In this document: one piece after another, positions 45,184-54,276 of the stretch
How positions within the stretch are numbered: the first letter of the stretch is position 1
Layout: every line of letters begins with the position of its first letter
The notes under the pieces: model-generated
The model's database searches: none
What the model saw: the letters and a program-made list of their open reading frames with translations, nothing else
Told to the model about the DNA's origin: nothing
Made by a program: the position numbers and the translations under genes
Source: Arenibacter troitsensis
GTDB taxonomy: Bacteria > Bacteroidota > Bacteroidia > Flavobacteriales > Flavobacteriaceae
Direction: 5' to 3'
Length of the DNA: 64,000 nt
Assembly: GCF_900177645.1 (NCBI RefSeq)
Contig: NZ_FXAO01000004.1
Location: forward strand, 343,453 to 407,452

Positions 45184-46233
45184 TTAAAAAGATTCGCAAT
45201 TTTCCTGCACAATTATTTCTACTGGAACATTCATATTTAAATCTGACGGATCTTGTTCCGTAAGGAATTTAAACATTCCCTTAATGGCGGTATACCCCTG
45301 AAATTCCGGTTTTTGATTGATTAAAAAATCAATTTCATGCCTTTTTAGACATTCTAGGTTATCCTTATGAAGATCAAACCCAACCACAGAAACATTGGAA
45401 ACATTATGCGCTTTTAGGATACCGGGAATTAAATAAGACCTTGCATTAGTTACAAAAATACCTTTTCTCCTAGGATCCTTGAACAAATTCTCCATTTCAT
45501 GATCAATTTCAAATGGCCGATCTATAGGATGATTTATGGTCATTATGGAAATTGACTTGCCCTTGAAATTGGTTGTAAAGAATTCTCTAAATCCATTTTC
45601 CCTTTGTTGGTTATTAGCGTGCAATCCCCTATCCGTTACAATATTGATTACAAAATAGAGTCCATCGTTCCCAACCAATCCATGTAATAACCTTGCCGCT
45701 ACCATTCCTGCATTATGCGAATTTTGCCTGATAAAATAGGACGGATAATCCAATTTAATCTCCGTATCCATAAACACAACAGGAATTTTTTCGGTTTTGG
45801 CCTTGCTTAATAGATGGTTGCATTCTGCCATAAAAAATGGGACTGTCACCAATGCATCAAATTTTTTATTCACAACGGCATCGCCCATTTTCATGAAGGA
45901 GAAAGGATCCTTAAAGTAGTAATATGAAACAAGGATGCCCATTTCACTTAATTCCTCCACCGCCTTTTCTATGCCTTTTTTTGGAAGTTCCCAATAACTC
46001 CAGTTACTGGATGCCTCCGGTATAAGTACAGCTATTTTTAATTTCTTTCTACCCGCCAAATTAAGGCGACTGGCCACAGTATTCTTTTTATATCCTGTCT
46101 CCTTAACAATTGCCTTTATCTTTTCGCGTGTAGCTTTTGAAACTCCTGGCCTATTATGCAACACCCTATCTACCGTACCAATGGATACATTGGCCAGTTT
46201 GGCAATCTGTTTAATTCCAATAAGATTGTCCAT
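45184..46233 (-). CDS. LacI-family transcriptional regulator
   Basis: This 349-residue cytoplasmic repressor has an N-terminal HTH (GIKQIAKLANVSIGTVDRVLHNRPGVSKATREKI, residues about 4-40), a hinge (KNTVASRLNLAGRKK) and a periplasmic-binding-protein-like effector domain (about 65-345). It lies downstream of the DUF1080/Gfo-Idh operon with a 70-nt gap and may be cotranscribed, giving autoregulation. Two promoters nearby carry a LacI-type palindrome (TTCGTTAACGTTAACGAA), and no other LacI protein is in the window, so it is the probable cognate regulator. The inducer is probably a sugar or keto-sugar. Confidence 0.92.
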   Translation of the reverse strand: MDNLIGIKQIAKLANVSIGTVDRVLHNRPGVSKATREKIKAIVKETGYKKNTVASRLNLAGRKKLKIAVLIPEASSNWSYWELPKKGIEKAVEELSEMGILVSYYYFKDPFSFMKMGDAVVNKKFDALVTVPFFMAECNHLLSKAKTEKIPVVFMDTEIKLDYPSYFIRQNSHNAGMVAARLLHGLVGNDGLYFVINIVTDRGLHANNQQRENGFREFFTTNFKGKSISIMTINHPIDRPFEIDHEMENLFKDPRRKGIFVTNARSYLIPGILKAHNVSNVSVVGFDLHKDNLECLKRHEIDFLINQKPEFQGYTAIKGMFKFLTEQDPSDLNMNVPVEIIVQENCESF

Positions 46234-46303
46234 AGACCAACTTCCTTAAATTAATATAATAAGGCAAATACGAAACGGCGGCAAAAATACAACTTGAATC
46301 GGT

Positions 46304-46909
46304 TTAAAGCCTGCCTAAAACTATTTTTCTAAAGTGTATCTCCATTTCCCTCCCGGGATGCAATTGTAACCCCACCGGGCCTTGCAGGTTAGCATCATCC
46401 ATAGTATAGTTCATGACTTCCTCCCCATTTAACCATACCGTATACGTATTGTCCACTGCCCGCGCCTTAATAGTATTCCACCCCTTTACACGGAGTAATT
46501 TAATTACATTCTTTGCTTCCACAGGGTAACCGGCTCCGGGCACATAAGGCGACCCCGTCATATCCCTTTTTAGTGAGCCAGATATGCCAATTTGAATCTG
46601 GGGATTTTTTTTATCCTCTCCCCTCATGAATATACCAGAATCAATATTTCCACTAATCATTTTAAAATCCAATTCTACCACAAAGTCATTATAACTTTCA
46701 TTGGTCCAAAGTATGGACCCCTTCTTTTCGGAATTATTCTTGGCCACTATTTTTCCGTTTTTAACGGACCATTCCCCTCCATCAGGGATTGTCCAGGCAT
46801 CCAAAGTTTTTCCATTGAACAAACTGTGCATGGCCTTCTTTTCCAATTCTTGAGCCATTCCAATGTTGCCAAAAATTAGGAAAAGCAACAAAATCGTAAA
46901 ATATTTCAT
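46304..46909 (-). CDS. secreted DUF1080 (3-keto-disaccharide hydrolase family) protein
   Basis: The 201-residue protein has a signal peptide (about 1-19, IGMAQ) and one PF06439 domain: SLFNGKTLDAWTIPDGGEWSVKNGKIV, YNDFVVELDFKMISGNIDSGIFMRGE, GWNTIKARAVDNTYTVWLNGEEV, and GPVGLQLHPGREMEIHFRKIVL at the end. Members of the family cleave 3-keto-glycosidic bonds. It lies 7 nt from the DUF6807 gene and is the last structural gene of the operon. Together with the tandem DUF1080 protein it gives the cluster three such domains. Confidence 0.92.
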   Translation of the reverse strand: MKYFTILLLFLIFGNIGMAQELEKKAMHSLFNGKTLDAWTIPDGGEWSVKNGKIVAKNNSEKKGSILWTNESYNDFVVELDFKMISGNIDSGIFMRGEDKKNPQIQIGISGSLKRDMTGSPYVPGAGYPVEAKNVIKLLRVKGWNTIKARAVDNTYTVWLNGEEVMNYTMDDANLQGPVGLQLHPGREMEIHFRKIVLGRL

Positions 46910-46916
46910 GAAGGGC

Positions 46917-47984
46917 TTATTGGTCTTTACTAAAATCAGAAAAATATCCGTTTAATGAATCCTCGCTAAGTTGCTCCCCATTATGAACCAAAATGGCGTA
47001 TTTAAAAGTAACCGAATCCCCTTTGGCCAAACTGAAATTCAATTTTTCCTTACCATCTGAAAATACCTCTTGTCCCAGTGGATTGGCTGCAAAAAGGCCA
47101 TAACCTCGTGCATGCCAATAAGTGGGGTAACCCACATTCCCTGGATGGTCCATAATGGTTACAGAAACTGGCTCATCCGCAATCTTACCATATAAAGTTG
47201 TCCATTTGGCCCTAGTACCCCAGGCCTCTTCCCCAGTCTTTCCTTCGCTCGTTAAATAATTACCATTAACCCCTTCATTGTTCAGAGCTTTCACCTCGGT
47301 CGGTATCCCATTGGCATCCATAAATATGGACGGTTGATCTGAAGGAAGCTCCAATCCTCTGGTAACTCGGATAGCTATCATTCCCTCTTTATTGTCCTTA
47401 AAGGATACATCCTCCAAGGCTTTTAAGGTAGTGGTCCTAATAATCTTCCTAGTATCCCCTTCTTGACTGAAGGAAAATTCCGTTGTTTCTTCCAATAGCG
47501 TGGTATTGTCCGAAGTATCCCAATTAGCTGTGGCAACTAGGGTACCCGTTGCCGCATTGGTTTCCGTAACCTCCCGGTGATTGATGGTTCCATATTTATG
47601 TTTATCCTCTTCCTTTATGGCATAAGAATTGTTCCAAAAATCCAATCCGTTTACGTCACCGTAGTTAAACCATATCCCTACATGGTGCGGATGATCTACC
47701 CTTTCTCCCTCTAAAGGTTCTATAGGAAAGCCCCTGGTTATTTTTGTGCCACTTTTGGTAATTACCGGATATAGGACAGGTTTAGGTGTTTTTCCGTCAT
47801 ATATATAACTTGTAAATAAATCTCCATCTATAAGAACATCTACCTTTTGGTTCTCTTCATCAGTCCTAAAGGTGACTTGATCCATCTTGGGTGAAGATTC
47901 CTCAACTATAGCTTTTTTCACCTTTTCCTTGCAGGAAGAAAATATTAAAAGAATGAGTACGCAACTAATATTTATTCTATTCAT
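46917..47984 (-). CDS. DUF6807 (PmoA-family) lipoprotein
   Basis: The 355-residue lipoprotein (Cys18, FSSC) contains one DUF6807 domain (PF14100, once named methane oxygenase PmoA, a misleading name). Conserved features are GFPIEPLEGERVDHPHHVGIWF with its His-rich motif, YWHARGYGLFAANPLG, and the C-terminal FKYAILVHNGE. The fold is galactose-mutarotase-like. Genes of this family often accompany Gfo/Idh/MocA oxidoreductases and DUF1080 in Bacteroidota and Planctomycetes sugar loci, as here. The reaction is not established; keto-sugar mutarotation or cleavage is speculation. Confidence 0.88.
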   Translation of the reverse strand: MNRINISCVLILLIFSSCKEKVKKAIVEESSPKMDQVTFRTDEENQKVDVLIDGDLFTSYIYDGKTPKPVLYPVITKSGTKITRGFPIEPLEGERVDHPHHVGIWFNYGDVNGLDFWNNSYAIKEEDKHKYGTINHREVTETNAATGTLVATANWDTSDNTTLLEETTEFSFSQEGDTRKIIRTTTLKALEDVSFKDNKEGMIAIRVTRGLELPSDQPSIFMDANGIPTEVKALNNEGVNGNYLTSEGKTGEEAWGTRAKWTTLYGKIADEPVSVTIMDHPGNVGYPTYWHARGYGLFAANPLGQEVFSDGKEKLNFSLAKGDSVTFKYAILVHNGEQLSEDSLNGYFSDFSKDQ

Positions 47985-48002
47985 GTTATTGATGTTATTA
48001 GA

Positions 48003-49361
48003 TTAATATTTGAAAACCTTATCCCCAGCCAAAACATCCTGAGCCTTGTCATCGAAGGTGGACTTTAGTCCAGTTCTAAGGGCTGCGGTGGTCATAATAT
48101 TGGCTATGGAATGATTGTAGGCGGCATCTATTGGCCCATTTGTTTCTTTTCTGCTCCTAACACACTCCATCCAATTCAACATATGCAATGAGGTCATGTT
48201 ATCTGCACCAGTGTCTGCGGATGTAACTACTTGTACGTCACTATCCGAGAGATCAAATGATGGCAATAAATTCTCCTGCATACCCATTTTATTGGCATGG
48301 GAAGCTTTTAATCCTCCATTGGGACTCACCTTGTTGGTGTCCAAGTTCAATTCTCCTCCATTGGAATAATAGATCTCCTTGGTACCGCCGGCCGAATTGG
48401 TAAACCTGGATGAATAGACCACTTGGAAGCCTTTGGAAAGATCATCCAAGGGGCCATAGTCGAATACTGCGGTCATGGTATCGTAATTTTTTCTTCCGTC
48501 TTTCCAAAGGTAGATTCCTCCATTGGCAGCGACGCTTCTTGGATGGTTCAAGCCAGTAAACCAGTGAACGGTATCAATCTGATGGGACATCCATTGACCT
48601 GGAATACCCGATGAAAAAGGCCAAAATAATCTATATTCCAAATACTTTCTAGGATCCCAAGCCTCATAGGGCCTGTTCATTAAATAGCGCTTCCAATCGG
48701 TATCAGATTCCTTGATTTGACTAGTTAATTCCGGTAAGCGCCATCTGTCCGGTTGATTCACGTTCCAACTCATTTCAACCATTACGATATCTCCAAATTT
48801 ACCAGACTTAATATAGTCGTTGGCGGCATGATAATTGCGACCACTTCGCCTTTGGGAACCAATTTGAAACACAATTCCAGAATCTTCGACCGCCTTTTTA
48901 CCTACCCTGGCATCTTCCATGGTTTCCGCAAACGGCTTTTCAACATACACATCTTTTTTTGCATTGGCCGCCTGCACGGTGTGCAAGGCATGTTGAAAAT
49001 CTGGAGTAGAAATTATAACGGCATCTATTTTATTTTCCTCGTACATTTCATCATGATTTCTCCAAACGCGCATCTTGTTCCCAGTTTTCTCCTTCAGGAA
49101 AGCTGCTCCTTCATCCCTTCGGCGGTTCCATATATCCGAAACTCCGGTAATTTCAAAATTCTGTTTTTTATAATGCCCCAAGAATGCAGGTATCAATGCC
49201 CCTTTGGCTCTATTGGAGAACCCTGCAATCCCTACTCTTACCCGATCGTTGGCTCCAATGATTTTACTATAGCTCTTCGCGCTCATGGAGTTGACCCCCA
49301 AAGCTAGACCTCCTGATGCCAATGCTGTTTTTTTGATGAAATTTCTACGTCCTTCACTCAT
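48003..49361 (-). CDS. Tat-exported Gfo/Idh/MocA-family oxidoreductase
   Basis: The 452-residue protein begins with a twin-arginine signal (GRRNFIKKTALASGGLALG), so it is exported folded with its NAD(P) bound. Residues about 40-165 are a Rossmann domain (VGIAGFSNRAKGALIPAF); the catalytic-pocket EKP motif is at residues 141-143 (YVEKPFAETMEDAR). The C-terminal alpha/beta domain shows GQWMSHQIDTVHWF, with the His residues typical of glycan-acting members. It may oxidise a sugar or glycoside at C3 or act on a keto product. It lies 18 nt upstream of the DUF6807 gene and 29 nt downstream of the tandem DUF1080 gene. Confidence 0.92.
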   Translation of the reverse strand: MSEGRRNFIKKTALASGGLALGVNSMSAKSYSKIIGANDRVRVGIAGFSNRAKGALIPAFLGHYKKQNFEITGVSDIWNRRRDEGAAFLKEKTGNKMRVWRNHDEMYEENKIDAVIISTPDFQHALHTVQAANAKKDVYVEKPFAETMEDARVGKKAVEDSGIVFQIGSQRRSGRNYHAANDYIKSGKFGDIVMVEMSWNVNQPDRWRLPELTSQIKESDTDWKRYLMNRPYEAWDPRKYLEYRLFWPFSSGIPGQWMSHQIDTVHWFTGLNHPRSVAANGGIYLWKDGRKNYDTMTAVFDYGPLDDLSKGFQVVYSSRFTNSAGGTKEIYYSNGGELNLDTNKVSPNGGLKASHANKMGMQENLLPSFDLSDSDVQVVTSADTGADNMTSLHMLNWMECVRSRKETNGPIDAAYNHSIANIMTTAALRTGLKSTFDDKAQDVLAGDKVFKY

Positions 49362-49390
49362 GATCCTTAATTTTTTAAATTAAACCTACC

Positions 49391-50773
49391 TTAAAACTCC
49401 CTTATTTTTATACTTCTAAAGGAAACATGGTCACCATGATCCTGTAAAAGGATTTTCCCTGCCGGAATTGTTCCAAAATTTTCCCACTTCTCATACTTGC
49501 TCTTTTCTACCAATGCTTTAAAAGCTTGGCTAAACCTATCATATTCCACCACCTTTACATTATTAAGCCAGTGTTCAACATGGCCGCCCCTAACAACGAT
49601 GCGGGCATTGTTCCATTTATCCACCCCATTAAAATTCTTGCCCCTAGAATTTTCAAAGTTCTCTGCACGGATCAGATCATACAGGGACCCCACAGTCCTA
49701 TTGCCATTTTTCCCCATTTTGGCATCCGGATGTTCCTTGTCATCCAACACTTGAAACTCCAAACCTATAGCAGAACCTTGCCCCTTATTAAGACCCGGAT
49801 CAACAAAATATTTTATGCCACTATTGGCCCCCTTGGTCAACTTAAAATCAATACTCAACTCAAAATTGCTAAATGCCTCGGTTGTTACAATGTCCCCTCC
49901 GTTTCTAGACTCTGCACCATCAGAGGACAGAACACTCAAAATACCGTCTTCCATAACCCAGCCCTTCTCTGGAAAAGCATCCAATTTTGCTCCTCGCCAC
50001 CCTGCCGTTGTCTTGCCATCCCATAATAACCTCCAGCCTTTTCTAACTTCATCAGCAGTGAGCTGATTTTGTAAATAGCTTATTTCCGGGGCATATACGG
50101 CTACCTCCTTACGCTCCTTCTCCAAATCAGTGGTTTTGACCCTAATATTTCTCCATTTCACTATTTTGCCTTCCAAACTAGCATCGTGTATGGAATGCAC
50201 CTGAAAGGCAATAAACCCTTTCGCTGTAGCATCATCCACAAGGTTGGCACACTGTATCCCGTTTATCCAAGTTCTGATATTTTGGCCGATGGCCTCAATC
50301 CTATAATGGTTCCATTCCCCCGGTTTAAAAGCATTTTGTCCTTTAGCGTTTCTGGATAGCGGATATAACCATCCCCTTCTGGCCTCGTCATATATTCCCC
50401 CTGCCCATTTTCTATCACTGGTCTCAATTTCACATTGGTATCCATGTACCCTTCCCTCCATATACTCCGGAAGACTCAAACTTCTAAATTGGACCCCAGA
50501 ATTTAGTCCGTTTTCCACAAATACATCAAATTCCAAAATAAAATCGCCATAGGTCTTTTTCGTGGCCATAAAACTATTGGGAGTATTTAACTTAGAGGTT
50601 CCTATCATTTCCCCATTTTCAATTTTATACTTTGCATTCCCGTTCAATTGTTCAAAATTGGAGAAATCCTTACCATTAAAAAGTGTTTCCCATCCATCTT
50701 GGGCAAAAGCATTGAAAAAAGTAAAGTGAAGTAGCAACACCAAGATTAAACCCCTTAGATTCTTATTAGCCAT
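49391..50773 (-). CDS. secreted tandem DUF1080 protein (two 3-keto-disaccharide hydrolase-type domains)
   Basis: The 460-residue protein has a signal peptide (about 1-24, NAFAQ) and two PF06439 domains. Domain 1 (about 26-215) has [30 protein letters not shown] and KWRNIRVKT; domain 2 (about 245-460) has [44 protein letters not shown] and [10 protein letters not shown]. Two-domain versions occur in Bacteroidota but are less common than single ones. It is the promoter-proximal gene of the operon, behind the LacI-type palindrome, so it should be the most strongly controlled. Confidence 0.9.
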   Translation of the reverse strand: MANKNLRGLILVLLLHFTFFNAFAQDGWETLFNGKDFSNFEQLNGNAKYKIENGEMIGTSKLNTPNSFMATKKTYGDFILEFDVFVENGLNSGVQFRSLSLPEYMEGRVHGYQCEIETSDRKWAGGIYDEARRGWLYPLSRNAKGQNAFKPGEWNHYRIEAIGQNIRTWINGIQCANLVDDATAKGFIAFQVHSIHDASLEGKIVKWRNIRVKTTDLEKERKEVAVYAPEISYLQNQLTADEVRKGWRLLWDGKTTAGWRGAKLDAFPEKGWVMEDGILSVLSSDGAESRNGGDIVTTEAFSNFELSIDFKLTKGANSGIKYFVDPGLNKGQGSAIGLEFQVLDDKEHPDAKMGKNGNRTVGSLYDLIRAENFENSRGKNFNGVDKWNNARIVVRGGHVEHWLNNVKVVEYDRFSQAFKALVEKSKYEKWENFGTIPAGKILLQDHGDHVSFRSIKIREF

Positions 50774-50789
50774 AATATTTGGATATTAG

Positions 50790-50835
50790 TTTTCGTTAAC
50801 GTTAACGAAAATATAAAAATATGTTGAAACAACAA
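50790..50835 (-). promoter_or_regulatory. operon promoter with LacI-type operator
   Basis: On the minus strand a TTG (50835-50833 or 50832-50830) is followed at 19 or 16 nt by TATTTTCG (50813-50806). A 22-bp palindrome with core TTCGTTAACGTTAACGAA (50790-50811) overlaps the -7 box in exactly the register seen at the susC promoter. The start codon is 17 bp further down, so the operator also covers the leader. Confidence 0.8.
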
Positions 50836-51024
50836 CATATTAATTTACAATAAGTATTAATTTAGTAAAATTCCGGTCCATTTTATAAGGCATTACTAAA
50901 ACATAGCCCGTAATATTGACATCCATATTTATCCTGGCCGCCAATCTTTGAAAAATTATAGGATTAACCTATCTTGTCTCCTTATCCTTAAATCTTTGTT
51001 CCAACTCCATATAGAACTCTTTCC

Positions 51025-51987
51025 ATGCCTATTATCACCTCCGATTACAACCCACCATTACTTTTTAAAAATGGACATTTATCCACTATTTATTCTGGAT
51101 TGATTAGAAAGGTACATGGCCTAATACAACATAGGGATCGTTTGGAACTTAACGATGGGGATTTTATGGATCTGGATTGGAGCTACGCCTCCCGCCCCTC
51201 TACCGGAGTGGTAATACTCTTACATGGCCTGGAAGGCAATGCACAAAGACCTTATATAACTGGTAGTGCAAAACAATTCAATGCCATTGGTATTGATGCC
51301 TGCGCCGTAAACTATAGGGGTTGCAGCGGTGAGACCAATCGCCTTTTCCAATCTTATCATTCTGGGGCCACGGAAGATTTGGAGGCCGTTGTACACTACA
51401 TATTGGAAGAAAAACACTACTCCAATATTTACTTAAAGGGATTTAGTCTAGGTGGCAATTTGACCCTAAAATACTTAGGGGAAGGAAGATATATCCCTGA
51501 GGAAATAAAAGGGGCCATCGCAGTATCTGTCCCATGCAACCTATACAGTTCATTATTGGAACTATTGAAACCAAAAAATAGATTGTACGCCATTAGGTTC
51601 AAGAAACATCTTATAGAAAAACTGCGTGCAAAACAACTTCTTTTTCCAGAAAGGATAAGCGATACGGACATTGCAAAGATAGACACCCTAAAAGATTTCG
51701 ATGACATCTATACCAGTAAGGCCCATGGATTTAAGGATGCTATTGATTACTACCAAAAATCCAGTTCATTACAGTTTATCCATGCCATAAGAACTCCCAC
51801 CCTGATTATAAATGCTCAAAATGATTCCTTTTTGGGAGACCAATGTTATCCTTTTAAGGAAGCTGAACAAAATAATAACGTACATTTTGAACTTCCCTTA
51901 TACGGAGGCCATGTAGGGTTTTATGGCCAAAATAATATTACCTATACAGAAAAAAGGGCATTAAAATTTGTTGAAGAATTATATTAA
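51025..51987 (+). CDS. alpha/beta hydrolase, YheT-type
   Basis: The 320-residue cytoplasmic protein is an alpha/beta hydrolase of the YheT/ABHD3 class. The early HLSTIYSGLIRK, the oxyanion motif VILLHGLEGNAQRPY and the nucleophile elbow GFSLGGN with Ser are visible. The charge-relay Asp lies in IINAQNDSFLGD and the His in GGHVGF. Substrate is unknown; some relatives hydrolyse phospholipids or esters. It lies upstream of the cytochrome gene with a 42-nt gap. Confidence 0.9.
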   Translation: MPIITSDYNPPLLFKNGHLSTIYSGLIRKVHGLIQHRDRLELNDGDFMDLDWSYASRPSTGVVILLHGLEGNAQRPYITGSAKQFNAIGIDACAVNYRGCSGETNRLFQSYHSGATEDLEAVVHYILEEKHYSNIYLKGFSLGGNLTLKYLGEGRYIPEEIKGAIAVSVPCNLYSSLLELLKPKNRLYAIRFKKHLIEKLRAKQLLFPERISDTDIAKIDTLKDFDDIYTSKAHGFKDAIDYYQKSSSLQFIHAIRTPTLIINAQNDSFLGDQCYPFKEAEQNNNVHFELPLYGGHVGFYGQNNITYTEKRALKFVEELY

Positions 51988-52029
51988 AATAATCTATTTA
52001 TTATCTTCGTGAAATAATATACCAAAACG

Positions 52030-52509
52030 ATGAGAAAATTATTTATCCCTTTGGCCCTAGCTGGATTGATCCTTAGCTGTGGCGAAAAAAAAGAAGAAAA
52101 AAAGGAAGGTTTTGAAATGAACCGTACCAAAAAAGAAGTGAAAGCAGAACCCGTAAGTGAGGGAGTCCCTGTAGACATGAGCAACAAAGGTGTAGGCCCA
52201 ATTAAATCTGTAACGTTCGCAGATGAAATTGATACCGAACTGGCTGCCAAAGGACAAAAAACATTCAGTACCATTTGTGTGGCTTGTCATATGGCCGAGC
52301 AACGTTTGATTGGACCTGCTCTAAAGGGTGTTTTTGAAAGAAGAAGCCCAGAATGGGTAATGAACATGATCTTAAACCCAGATGGTATGCTTAAGGAAGA
52401 CCCTATAGCCAAGGCTTTATTGAAGGAGTACAACAATGCCGTTATGCTGAACCAGAATCTTTCCGAAGAGGATGCTCGTGCGGTAGCAGAATATTTAAGG
52501 ACCTTATAG
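52030..52509 (+). CDS. monohaem c-type cytochrome lipoprotein
   Basis: This 159-residue lipoprotein (Cys17, LILSC) has a charged low-complexity linker and then one haem-binding CVACH (Cys83, Cys86, His87). It also has a distal Met in NAVMLNQNLSEEDARAVAEYLRTL, a class I cytochrome c. It would transfer electrons in the periplasm or at the outer membrane. It follows the YheT gene and is followed by a terminator shared with the convergent sulphate transporter gene. Confidence 0.93.
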   Translation: MRKLFIPLALAGLILSCGEKKEEKKEGFEMNRTKKEVKAEPVSEGVPVDMSNKGVGPIKSVTFADEIDTELAAKGQKTFSTICVACHMAEQRLIGPALKGVFERRSPEWVMNMILNPDGMLKEDPIAKALLKEYNNAVMLNQNLSEEDARAVAEYLRTL

Positions 52510-52531
52510 TTTATAAATTCTTTAAAAAATT

Positions 52532-52574
52532 AAAAGCGTTTGCCCCCATAGATGGGATGTGCAAACGCTTTTTT
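52532..52574. terminator. bidirectional intrinsic terminator
   Basis: AAAAGCGTTTGC pairs with GCAAACGCTTTT, with an inner CCCAT/ATGGG helix. It is T-tailed on both strands and lies between the convergent cytochrome and SulP genes. Confidence 0.88.
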
Positions 52575-52615
52575 ATTGATAATCCATTGGAGCAGATCCA
52601 TTAAAAGTATAACTG

Positions 52616-54193
52616 CTATACCTTATCCACAACAACTTTATAGGTAGGATCTTCTATTACGTTCACATCAATAATTTCATTGGCATTCTCCAATAACCTA
52701 ATACAGTCCCGACTTAAATGTTTTAGGTGCACCTTCTTGCCCACCTTGGCATAACGTTCCGTTAATTTGTTCAAGGCCTCAATTCCAGACATATCTGCAA
52801 CCCTACTTTCCTTGAAATCGATAATTACTTCGTTGGGATCGTTCTGTATATCGAACTTCTCAGCAAAGGCGGTAGTTGACCCAAAAAACAAGGGTCCGTA
52901 TATCTCATAATGTTTTATCCCGTTTTCATCGATAGATTTTCTGGCCCTAATACGTTTGGCATTTTCCCAGGAATAGGCCAAGGCAGAAATAATTACCCCG
53001 AACAATACGGCAACCGCCAAATTATGGGTAATGGCTGTAATTAAGGTAACCAATACCATTACGACAACATCTGAGGTAGGCATTTTTCTAAATGTCTTAA
53101 AACTTGCCCACTCAAAGGTTCCGATGGCCACCATAAACATTAGTCCAACCAAAGCGGCCATGGGCAATTGTTCTATTAAGTTAGAGCCGAACATTATAAA
53201 TACCAGCAACATTACAGCAGCGGTTATTCCTGATAATCTAGCCCTGGCACCAGCGGAAGTATTGATCAAACTTTGCCCTATCATAGCACAACCTCCCATC
53301 CCTGACAGGAATCCAGAGAAAATATTCGCTGTTCCCTGCGCTATACATTCTTTGTTTCCACTTCCACGAGTATCGGTAATTTCATCTATTATATTTAGGG
53401 TAAGCAAACTCTCAATTAAGCCAACTCCGGCTACAATGGCCGCAAAGGGAAATATTATTTGAAAGGTTTCCCATGTAAATGGAATATTAGGAATGGACAA
53501 AGGGGGAAAGCCTCCTTTAATGGACTCTCCTTCAGACATAGTATCGGCTACTGTTAGCGTATCTATACCAAAACCCAAAACTATTGCGGACACCACCACT
53601 ATAGCCAATAAGGACGAGGGAACCGCCTTGGTTATTTTGGGGAAGCCCCAAATAATCAGCATGGTCAATAAGGTTAGTCCCAACATGGTCCAAAAAGGCA
53701 TTCCCGACATCAATTCTGATGTTCCCTTAACATAGAAATTGGGGAATTGCGCCATAAAAATTATAATGGCCAATCCGTTGACAAATCCAAACATGACCGG
53801 ATGTGGCACCAAGCGTATAAACTTTCCTAATTTTAAAACTCCTGCTGTAATTTGTAATAGGCCTGCAATGATCACGGTGGCAAAGACATAATTCAAAATA
53901 GTCTCTGGAGTAATCCCGGGGAAAGTATTCTTCAATTCCAAAATTAATCCCACAAAAATAACCGCCACGGCACCTGTAGCTCCGGAAATCATTCCTGGTC
54001 TACCTCCTAAAATAGAAGTTACCAATGCCAATACAAAGGCTGCATATAATCCGGTTAACGGAGAAAACCCAGGGATCAATGCAAAGGCTATAGCTTCAGG
54101 TACCAAAGCTAGGGCTACGGTTAAACCAGATAAGATCTCGGTCTTATAATCTACTTTTTGCTTAAAATCGAATAGATTTAAATACTTCTTCAC
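52616..54193 (-). CDS. SulP/SLC26-family anion transporter with STAS domain
   Basis: The 525-residue inner-membrane protein has about twelve hydrophobic helices (residues 20-400) and a C-terminal STAS domain (about 420-520, EVIIDFKESRVADMSGIEALNKL). GLYAAFVLALVTSILGGRPGMISGATGAVAV and LSGMGGCAMIGQSLINTSAGARARLSG are the SulP signature regions. Family members take up sulphate, bicarbonate or other anions; specificity cannot be told here. It is monocistronic. Confidence 0.93.
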   Translation of the reverse strand: MKKYLNLFDFKQKVDYKTEILSGLTVALALVPEAIAFALIPGFSPLTGLYAAFVLALVTSILGGRPGMISGATGAVAVIFVGLILELKNTFPGITPETILNYVFATVIIAGLLQITAGVLKLGKFIRLVPHPVMFGFVNGLAIIIFMAQFPNFYVKGTSELMSGMPFWTMLGLTLLTMLIIWGFPKITKAVPSSLLAIVVVSAIVLGFGIDTLTVADTMSEGESIKGGFPPLSIPNIPFTWETFQIIFPFAAIVAGVGLIESLLTLNIIDEITDTRGSGNKECIAQGTANIFSGFLSGMGGCAMIGQSLINTSAGARARLSGITAAVMLLVFIMFGSNLIEQLPMAALVGLMFMVAIGTFEWASFKTFRKMPTSDVVVMVLVTLITAITHNLAVAVLFGVIISALAYSWENAKRIRARKSIDENGIKHYEIYGPLFFGSTTAFAEKFDIQNDPNEVIIDFKESRVADMSGIEALNKLTERYAKVGKKVHLKHLSRDCIRLLENANEIIDVNVIEDPTYKVVVDKV

Positions 54194-54276
54194 GCTTTTG
54201 TTTTTGAGGGTGCAAAAGTAGGGGATTTTCTTGTTTTAAGGTGCATGATATGCCTAAATGTGACATATACAACAAA

